Shown here: one piece after another, positions 56,496 to 64,000 of the stretch
Layout of the letters: each line of letters starts with the position of its first letter
Position numbering within the stretch: the first letter of the stretch is position 1
The notes under the pieces: generated by a model
Databases searched by the model: none
Seen by the model: only the letters and a program-made list of their open reading frames with translations
What the model was told of the DNA's origin: nothing
Translations under genes and position numbers: made by a program
Assembly (NCBI GenBank): GCA_002221725.1
Contig: NJFT01000023.1
Coordinates: forward strand, 217,261 to 281,260
Reading direction: 5' to 3'
DNA: 64,000 nt
From: Scedosporium boydii
Taxonomy: Eukaryota > Ascomycota > Sordariomycetes > Microascales > Microascaceae

Positions 56496-56989
56496 ATGGC
56501 TTCAAACTCCGAGTCGTCGTCTTCGTCGTCGTCGGACCATCCCTGGTCCAACGATAACAAGTCAAAATTCCAAGCGTCAGTGCTGCACCCCCGGACTATC
56601 CCAACCGCTCGATGTTAACCGGGTTCTCTGCATATAGTAAGGCGATTAGCGAGTACTATGATCCGTGCCAGGAAGCAGCTTCGAGGAGCATCAAGTGCCT
56701 ACATAGGAACGGAGGAGATCGAACTATGTGCGGTGACTATTTCCAGTAAGTCCGCTGGATTCTTACCATTTAGAAGCGCACCGCGTGGAGGGACTTGTCA
56801 TCGATCAAGATCCTGGTTCGCTAATGTTCCTCCACCATAGGGCATATCGCGATTGCAAGAAGCAATGGGTACGTTTTAGCCCAGACTAACATGAACACTC
56901 CGAATTCGAATTTTCGCCGATCCAATTCTAACTCTTGTCAACAGCTCGAGAAGCGAAAGGCCGAACGCAAGAAGAACTCCCTCTGGTAA
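56496..56989 (+). CDS. COX23: COX23, twin CX9C mitochondrial intermembrane-space protein
   Basis: Four short exons: 56496-56575, 56638-56745, 56841-56868 (28 bp) and 56945-56989; introns 62, 95 and 76 bp, all GT-AG, all phases consistent, 86 residues. The Ser-rich start ([17 protein letters not shown]) leads to the CHCH fold: [20 protein letters not shown] holds the first CX9C pair and [15 protein letters not shown] the second, with the QA codon junction formed by the second splice. The C-terminus is basic ([14 protein letters not shown]). This is the Cox23 pattern; the family is imported by Mia40, forms two disulphides and helps copper delivery for cytochrome oxidase assembly. Size agrees with the family core. 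Because no exon exceeds 110 bp, simple frame searches miss it. Confidence 0.9.
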
Positions 56990-57768
56990 GAGGGCGAGGC
57001 AAGGAGCGCACTCAACGCGGATGTGGCCGCAAATTCTACATACTGGGGACCGGAACCGGAACCAGAACCGGGTATACTTTGGGTGCTAGCTGTCCTCGAA
57101 GAGGACAATGCTATCACTCCCGGCCGGCGGCCAGCGACATTCGCATCGACACTGCGCCGCATCTACTCTTTGTTAGGGATAGGTGCCATTGCCTCACTGG
57201 AAATAAAAGAGGCGATGAGTATTTCACTGTATAATATACAAGGATCTGGATTCGGCGTGCTTGCACTCATCGCAGAGTCACAGGCGGCGTTGGATCAAAC
57301 CGAGGCGACTCTGTCCAGCTCCACCCTCCGAGTGCATTAGAGCACTTTACTTCCAGATCCTCCCCGTGCCACCAGGCTCATGTATTATATGTCATGCAAA
57401 CAATCAAATATACCAATCTAGTCAAGCTATTTACTAAGGAATAGGAACCAATTGTTCCAAGTTCCAACTGACGATAGGATGGGACTAGTTTATGAAAGAG
57501 CAGTTTACAGCGTCATCCCGCCATCTCAGTCCATTATGTAATTAGGAACATGCATGTATCCAGCGTTGTGCTGTTATCCAGTCTTTAACTCAACCCCACC
57601 AAAAGATGCCGCTCAAATTGATCTTTGGGCAGGGAGAGAATTGGAAGAGCTCAAAAACCCCACCATGCGCGCGACCGCGGCAGACAAAAACCACCCTTCC
57701 CAGGTCCAATATCAATCTGCTGCAGCCCTTGAATGGTTCAAGGGTAACGACGTAACCCGTAGTTTGCC
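56990..57768. other. Intergenic between COX23 and NAA25
   Basis: COX23 3' flank with a short (ACCGGA)-like run at about 57050-57070, then the NAA25 promoter side. A 105-codon frame (57023-57340) shows no domain and overlaps the expected 3' UTR. Confidence 0.5.
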
Positions 57769-60700
57769 ATGGCTTCACAGCAGCCCCAGCTGAGGAGCGG
57801 CGTCGATCTCCAGCTCCAATCGGCCTTTAGCGAGGGGAACTGGTCTGCGGTTGTGCGCCTGGCCGATAAACGAGCACGCACTCTAAAAGACCAGTACTAT
57901 GAGGTATGGGCCACGCCTATTTTTGCACCGAGAGCCCAAGGCTTGTTCGTTGTTCTTGCTCTTTTAAGTTGTACTCGGGGCTAACTCCGTTCTCAAGATC
58001 GTAAAAATCGCCGCGGAAGCCCAGCTAGGAGCTCCGGTGGACAAGTCGTCGGTCGTCTCCTACGTGCAGAAGTTGCTCAAGGATGGCACCACGGTCAAGG
58101 ATGTCGAGAGCCTTGAGCTTCTTGAGTGGGCGTGCCACGATATCATGCCCGAGTCCTTTTTCCTCGAGGCTATTGGACCTCTCCGTGCGAGGCTAGTGAA
58201 GTCCCAGCCTAGAGACAAGCTCACGGCCATAGATTGTCTGGAGTCCTGTCTTCTTCACTGGGATCTTAGTAGCGCCCAGCAAGTATGCCAATATCAATAC
58301 TTCTTTTTTATCCTCCCTAATTTCGCCTAGTAAGAGTTCTAACAAGCACGTGTCCGGCAAAAGATAGCCGCTCTCATCGATAGAACGTTCCCCCAGGAGC
58401 ATAGGTTCTTCTTCTGGAATATCGTCACCACTTATCTCTTCTCGGTAAGATTACGAGTGTTATTCCTCTTCGTGGTAATATCCGCCTAACTTAGGAGTGC
58501 TACGTAGCGGAGTGATCAATGCCCGGAAGACAAGCGGAAGCTCTACAGGGAGCTTTCGACCAAGCAAATTCAGAAGGCCGCTCAAGTGGCAGAACAAGTG
58601 AGTCTCCGCCCCTCTCGCTCACTCTAGTTCTCTTGAAGCTGACGAAATGTAGGCCATTGAAGCCAAGGAGCATAATTTGCCTGTCCGTGGGATCCATAGC
58701 GAGGAAGAAATTCTACTCTTGTTTGACGTGCTATCCTCTCGGGACGATACGACTGAGCTCAAGAAAGCGCTAACAGGACCTCTGCTCAACCCAATCAAGG
58801 AGCTGCGACTCGGGAGGAAAGAGGTTCTCCTCCGCACTCTCGATTTCCTCAAGGAGAAAGAGGAATGGGAGATGCTCTACACTATCGCCAAGGATGCCCT
58901 GTCCGAGAAGGAGGAAAGGGACTACCAGGTTCTTCCTTCTCTCCTCCCTTGCGATTGGAGGATTTGGCAGCACTTGGTGGAGGCGGCAACCCATGTCATG
59001 CTGTCAGATATACAGTAAGTATTTGTCGGCCAGTGAGACAGAGAGAGATAGGTGGGCTGTATGTGTGCGCTAATACTATTCTCAGGGTCATCGAGGACGT
59101 TACCTCGCTTTTCGCTAGTCATTCGAAAGCTACGGACCAGAAACCGGTATATGTGAGAACATTGGCACTAGTGTCTGTCCTCATCTCCTTCGAGTTTGGC
59201 GATATCGGACAACCGGCGATGACCTTGAAACCCGCCGACTCGAGGCGAGTTTTGAAGCTGGTTAATTTCATAGAACAGCAATATAGCAGTCCGGCGTGCT
59301 TCGAGGACATTAAACGGTTCGTGGAAAGATTGAGCACCCCGGAGCTGAAATACCTTGCCTATGAGCGGTTGCCCCAAATTGCGGACGGAGCTGAGGGCTA
59401 CAAGTCGGTGGCCCTTAAAGTCTTGACATTGAAAATACGCTACCTAATACAGACCATTCCTCAAGGAGACGGCTTTTTGCAGGACGATCTCAGGAACGAC
59501 GAGCACGGGCAGACTATCGATTGGGCAACGATCGCTGTCGACAGCATTTCTTTGTATCGAAAATTAGAGGACGTTGACGCTGGAGATAAAGAAAACGAGC
59601 GAGCTCGGCAGGACTTCCTCCCAGAATTGGCTGTTCTCTCGGCGGTCAGTCTGCTGAGGAAGGGTGGATTCGGCAAGCGGGATGCACTTGTCGGGCAAGC
59701 CTCGGGCCAGTCCACCGGCTTCCGTGACCTCTTGACAGCGGCGACGATCCTCGAACACCAACTGCAAAAGACGCCAAAGCACAGTGGAGTCCTGTTCTTA
59801 CTGGTCAGGATATATCTCGGGATCGGAAGCGCGCGGAGAGCCGGCGAAGTATGGAGCAGCCTCGACGTGAAACGAACGATTGTCGACTCTCTCGCACCCA
59901 TCTTCTTCGATCGCATCAGCGGCATCGCACCCGATGTGGCGTCGGGACCTCTCCTGGCGAGCAGCGTGCAGTCGCATTATCTCAACTCGCTGAGGTTGCG
60001 CATGCCTCGCCGACTTGCCGACGCTTTCGATTGCGAGAGTTATTCGAGTATATTGCAGATTCCGGAGCATACCGGGAAGCTGAGGACGAGTTGTACGATG
60101 GTGATGGGATATGTGGAGGAGTTGCGGGGGCAGAGGGCTACGGGGCTTCGACGAGGGGAAGGACTGAACGCTCTTTTACTGGGTAAGATGATGGCGAAAA
60201 AAAAAAAGCGTTATCTGGAGCTGTGCAAACTAACCGTTACGCTGTGTAGGTGAGATTACAGATGAGACGGAACTCTCTGTCAGGATCGACTATGGATCCT
60301 TCCCGAACCTTGGAAGCAGCCTTCAGCCTCCCCTCCACGAGGTCCTGTCCGTGGGACCAAGTCTTTCGGTAAGAACCATTAAAGTGTCCTCTCTGGAATA
60401 AGAAATAATCGCCCTAACAACTTTTCTCCAGAACAACCGGTCCCACCTCTCCCTCCTCGCAGAGCAATACTTCTCCCTCCTAACCTTCAAAGCCCCTACA
60501 GCCTACAAACCCTCCAACCCCGCCCTGGCTTCCACAGCCGACCACACCCTCATCATCGAGTCCCTCACCCGCCTCGCCAACTCCCTCAACCGGTTCCTCC
60601 GCGGACCCAAAACCGAACTCCTCCCCCACGAGCGCATCTACTACAACCTCTTGTCGGTGCTGTCGTCCCTCACCCTCGACGCGGTGAATTCCACCCGCTC

Positions 60701-61247
60701 GCGACCCGTCATCGAGACGCTTCCGGCTCTCGTGGCCTCGGTCACGGATTCCTTGGAATTACTTCTTGACCTAGCGGCGGCGGGACAATCTGATGCGTCT
60801 GCGTCAGAAAGCGCCCTGGGGACACTCACCTCGCTGATTCCGATATCGTACGTCCGCGACGCGGCTTCGGCTGTGCGCGCGGCGACGGGGTACGTGCAAG
60901 CCTATCACGATCGACAGACGGCGAGGGACCGGTCCGGCGAAACGGGGCTTCGAAAGGAAGTCCTCGCGGATGTCAAGAAGCTGGACGGCTCGGCGAAGGA
61001 AGCCCTCAAGGAGGCGCAAGGGTGGATCGCTTCTTCGAGGAACGACGTCACCAAGCCCGGTTTCGTGCAGCAGTTGGCTCGGTTCGTCAACGAAGTGCCT
61101 GAAGAGGGCGCGGATCAGAAGTTGGAAGAGGTGGTTAGGAAGGTTGTCCGGAGGGAGGGGGATGGGGAGGTTAATATTTGGGCGAAGAGGGTTGTGGATG
61201 GGTGGAGGATTAACTTGGACGGATGGATGCAGGTAAAATGGGAGTAG
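57769..61247 (+). CDS. MDM20: NatB N-terminal acetyltransferase auxiliary subunit NAA25/MDM20
   Basis: Eight exons: 57769-57903, 57998-58282, 58364-58444, 58508-58597, 58653-59014, 59086-60182, 60250-60368, 60432-61247. All junctions keep frame, total 994 residues, close to human NAA25 (972). The protein is helical throughout with TPR-like stretches such as LQSAFSEGNWSAVVRLADKR at the N-terminus, LDFLKEKEEWEMLYTIAKDA, and RVYLGIGSARRAGE-type helices (LLVRIYLGIGSARRAGEVWS). The middle carries FIEQQY, YLAYERLP and HYLNSLRLR, and the C-terminus is Ala/Leu-rich. NAA25 anchors the catalytic NAA20 to ribosomes; NatB acetylates Met-Asp/Glu/Asn N-termini and supports actin function. Acceptors for exons 3 and 4 were chosen to avoid in-frame stops and are the least certain points. 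Confidence 0.88.
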
Positions 61248-61681
61248 AAAAGTACGAAGTAGAGATAGAGAAAAAGGTAGAAGGTAGAGAGGGTGTCTTA
61301 AAAGAGGTTAATGTTGTTCCTTCGTTTGGTTGGAAAAGAAAAAATTGGAGCTGCTCAGACACGTCTGGAGAGCTAGTTCATTATTCTGCATGATTCCAAA
61401 AACCATGGTGTTGTTCCTAGAGATTCCGACCATCCCCAAATGCTGTAGATGTACAATTCGTTATACCCAAACGCAATGCAAAAAAGCCCCAACCTCGAAC
61501 ATGCAGCGAAACGCTAGCCTTGCGTAAATGCAACGCATAAAAAGGCGAAAACGAAGAAAAATAAAAGGACAAGCAAGATAGCAAGCTCAAGTCACAGACT
61601 TTTATAGCTCATCTCACTCCGTCCCAAGAGAAGAGAAAAATAAATTAAAAAGACAAAAAGTGAAAAGTGAAAAGCGCCACC
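61248..61681. other. Convergent 3' region between NAA25 and ILM1
   Basis: A-rich around 61550-61670, consistent with 3' UTR and polyadenylation signals for both genes. No gene seen. Confidence 0.6.
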
Positions 61682-62416
61682 CTAGTAATTCAAGCTCTTC
61701 CTCCTCGCCTTCTTAGCCATAGCCTGGGTCCTCTCCTCCCTCAAGGTAACCCAGATCCAAAACCAGCTGACCATCTCGACGAAGGCAAAGGTGAAGAAGA
61801 CGCGGTTCTTGAGGCCGTCGCCGCCCCACGAGGAGGCGCTGTAGCTCGGGTTGTGGGCGTGGGCGGAGGGGTGGGCCATGCGACCTCGGGGGTTCTGGGA
61901 GGGCGAGGCGTAGAGGGGCGAGGAGGAGGAGAAGATGAAGGAGTAGAAGCTGAGGGCGAAAGCTATGGCGAGGCGGATGGGAGCTATTTTGGAGAGAGAA
62001 GAATAGGTTTAGCTCTGGGATTTCGAGATTGGGGTGGAGGAGGGGGGTGTTACCTTGCGTGGCCCAGTGATGGAAGAGGCTAATCTCCTCGGGGAGACTG
62101 AGGGTGACGAGGTCAGTAATGCCGATGATGGCGAGTATCACGGCAAGGAAGGCGAGAGGCGGCGACTGGGACTCGAAGCTGCGAGCGTAGGGCTGAACAA
62201 ACGGGTTTTGTTAGGTGAAACAGAAAATCACGGCGCGTGGGGTCGGAAGGAGAAGAAAGGGGGGAGAGGTGGCTATACCATGCCCATGGCCTCGCCGAGC
62301 ACGTAGACGATGGCCTGGTCGGCTATTGTGCCCGGGTTTGTGAGGAAGAAGAAGCCTAGGGTTATGTGGAAGAGGGAGATGGAGGTGATGATTGTGCGGG
62401 CGGAGATGAGCGCCAT
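61682..62416 (-). CDS. ILM1: ILM1 family membrane protein (increased loss of mitochondrial DNA)
   Basis: Minus-strand exons 62416-62279, 62192-62054, 61983-61682 (introns 86 and 70 bp), 192 residues; yeast Ilm1 has about 203. Four hydrophobic segments are visible: SISLFHITLGFFFLTNP, LAFLAVILAIIGITDLVTL, IRLAIAFALSFYSFIFSSSS and NRVFFTFAFVEMVSWFWIWV. The motif EAMGMPYARSFE spans the first splice and SLPEEISLFHHWATQ the second. The C-terminus is basic (KKARRKSLNY), compatible with an ER-type retention signal. In yeast its loss raises mitochondrial DNA loss and changes lipid metabolism; biochemical role unknown. The frame is open far upstream (to 62833), but that is leader sequence. Confidence 0.9.
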
Positions 62417-63812
62417 GGTGGGCGGGAAGCTTCTTCTGTCTGCGCGGATGGACTTTTTCGGTGGGGATCGCGGTGTGAGAGTGAGAGTTGGAATAGACAA
62501 AGGGCGTCGCGGGTATCCAGGGTGAAAAGGCTGGAGGTTGTTGTGCTGTCGCGATATGCGCGATGGCGTCCTTTGTTGGGGATCAAGATTTTGCGACTTG
62601 ATCCTGGATGGGAAAGATGGAGCCAAGGTGAAAGTTGTCGAAATTAGGTTGCACTCACTCAGGGAGGATACAAGGATACAATGGACCATGTACCGCGGAA
62701 CGTGGAATGTCACGGGTACAAGTACTTGGCGCGTGAAACCGAGTCCGCGGGGTTTCAGAGAAATTAAAGTCAGTCGGGCATGGTTTTTGTGGGCTGCGGC
62801 AGGCGAGGAGAGGACCAAACATCGGACTAGCAATCTGTGGGGCTGTTGGTGACAGTCAGAAAACGGCTAGCCAGCTGGCACAGACTGCCCCTAAAACGGC
62901 GCCATGATTCCAAGGGTTAGCGGCCTCTCAGTGCTAGTTTATCACCATAACGGCCCGCTGATGTTGTCAGCGCAAGTCTCAATCCAGGTACCAGAACCAC
63001 GACGGGTATTTCTACATTGTGCCTTACAATGCGTGGACTGCGTGGACCTGTCACTTTTTTTAAGATTTGATCGTTTCATCACATGTTCTTGGATCTATGT
63101 AGTTTCGACAAGGTCGCTGGCCTGTGATTAGATTATTCTGGATGTTTGCATCAACGGTTTGGGATATCAATGATGGAGGGTTCAGGCTGGTACCCCTCAC
63201 CAAGACACTGCTCATCCAGATGCTCCCTACCTCGGTAGCGCTGTTAAAGCTCAATATCAGTGCAATACGACAATCGCGAATGCAAGGGAGAACTGTTCTC
63301 GATATCAAACGATACAATATGCCAATGTCTGATTCGGGAGCTGAGGCTGAGCTGAGGGAGACGGAATGCTGAAGCCATCGATCCATCCCTTGCTGTAATC
63401 AATCACTGATAAAGACTCCCCACCTGACAAGCTTCCCCCTCCAAGTTCCAAGTCTCCAGTCCTCGTCTTCCCCGCCAAGAATTTCCAACTTCCCAAGCAC
63501 CAAGTTCAGAGAAGAAGAGACTAAGATTCCTTCCAAGACTAAAAATGCCCAAGACTTAAAAAATCATCCGAGCTCCACTTCATTCCAGCTGACTGGCATC
63601 TGCCCCTCCAATCGCAATCCACTCAACCCACTCAAATCCTCAACGCTCAATCTGCCATTGATCTCTCTCACTCTTTCTCATCGCTCATCCATCATCCCGT
63701 CTCATCGCCAAGACCAAAAACCACCTCCCTCAACCCCGTTCAACACCCGCCCTCCAATCTTGTCCCCCCCGCTCCCCCTTCCACCTCCCCCCTCCCGCCT
63801 CCCGCCTCCGTA
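62417..63812. promoter_or_regulatory. Divergent intergenic region, ILM1 / CDC43
   Basis: 1396 bp between the two starts. No gene seen. The final 150 bp before 63813 are strongly C/T-rich (CTCCCCCTTCC-type), the leader of the right-hand gene. Confidence 0.5.
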
Positions 63813-64000
63813 ATGGCCTCCGCCAATTCCCCCTCCGACCTCGACAAACCCCGTCACATCCGCTACTGGCAACGCTGTCACCGCTCCCTCCTCCCCATCT
63901 ACTACACGCCCCAAGACTCCATCCGCCTCACCCTAACCTTCTTCATCATCCCCGCCCTCGACCTGTTATCCGGCCCCTCCTCCTCTTCCCCCCCCACCCA
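63813..64000 (+). CDS. CDC43: Geranylgeranyltransferase type-1 beta subunit, N-terminal fragment
   Basis: Open from the ATG at 63813 to the window edge, 62 residues: after a short Ser/Pro start it reads DKPRHIRYWQRCHRSLLPIY and YTPQDSIRLTLTFFIIPALD. This is the N-terminal helical segment of GGTase-I beta (Cdc43) in filamentous fungi, which with the shared alpha subunit adds geranylgeranyl to CaaX-ending Rho/Rac proteins. The zinc-site residues lie beyond the edge. The last residues (SGPSSSSPP) are a low-complexity insert typical in fungi. Gene continues to the right. Confidence 0.8.
   Translation, partial: MASANSPSDLDKPRHIRYWQRCHRSLLPIYYTPQDSIRLTLTFFIIPALDLLSGPSSSSPPT

Noticed and set aside
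57023..57340. 105-codon plus-strand frame after COX23
   Set aside because: Lies where the COX23 3' UTR is expected and starts inside a GAACCG-type repeat; no domain.
62273..62833. 186-codon version of ILM1 starting at 62833
   Set aside because: The extra 139 residues precede the family start (MALISARTI) and have leader-like composition, so the ATG at 62416 is used.

Overview
The window is nuclear DNA of a filamentous ascomycete (Pezizomycotina, most likely Sordariomycetes). It has short GT-AG introns of about 50-125 bp with CTAAC/CTGAC-like branch sites, GC-rich coding exons, C/T-rich tracts before start codons, a HET-domain gene, and AT-rich blocks that look RIP-mutated. No bacterial, plasmid or viral structure is seen. 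The species cannot be named from sequence alone.

Left part (1-5000) is accessory-like: a gene running off the left edge, a decayed direct repeat, a cytochrome P450 relic and a two-exon HET gene with a run of 31 Glu. From about 6 to 19 kb lies a housekeeping block: an eEF1B-beta gene apparently lacking its N-terminal GST-C-like domain, a small Cys-rich gene, a TBC-domain gene, CCT2 and eIF3b. TBC and CCT2 converge; CCT2 and eIF3b share an 824-bp divergent promoter. From 19.6 to 22.4 kb two AT-rich blocks flank an F-box gene broken by an in-frame stop of RIP type; a weak LTR-like relic lies beside it.

The right two thirds is mostly single-copy core genes: oleate delta-12 desaturase (25.3-26.9 kb), the unfolded-protein sensor IRE1 (28.4-32.2 kb), a 5.9-kb stretch without a supported gene, the ribosome quality-control E3 ligase HEL2/ZNF598, a DEK_C+SWIB protein (UAF30-like), a 206-bp MITE, a 76-residue membrane protein, a GT31/DUF604-like glycosyltransferase, an ankyrin-CorA-like fusion of 1583 residues, COX23, the NatB subunit NAA25/MDM20, ILM1, and the start of geranylgeranyltransferase-I beta (CDC43), which leaves the window on the right.

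Themes: several genes serve translation and proteostasis (eEF1B, eIF3b, CCT2, HEL2, NAA25, IRE1), but in this kind of genome that is neighbourhood, not an operon. Exon structures were built by hand from splice signals, reading phase and family similarity. Several genes (COX23, the DEK_C-SWIB first exon, the CCT2 start exon, the Cys-rich gene) rest on very short exons. I found no tRNA, rRNA or CRISPR. I did not find a clearly new multi-gene system; the strongest oddities are the domain-deleted eEF1B-beta, a TBC protein without either catalytic finger, and the RIP-like nonsense mutation in the F-box gene.
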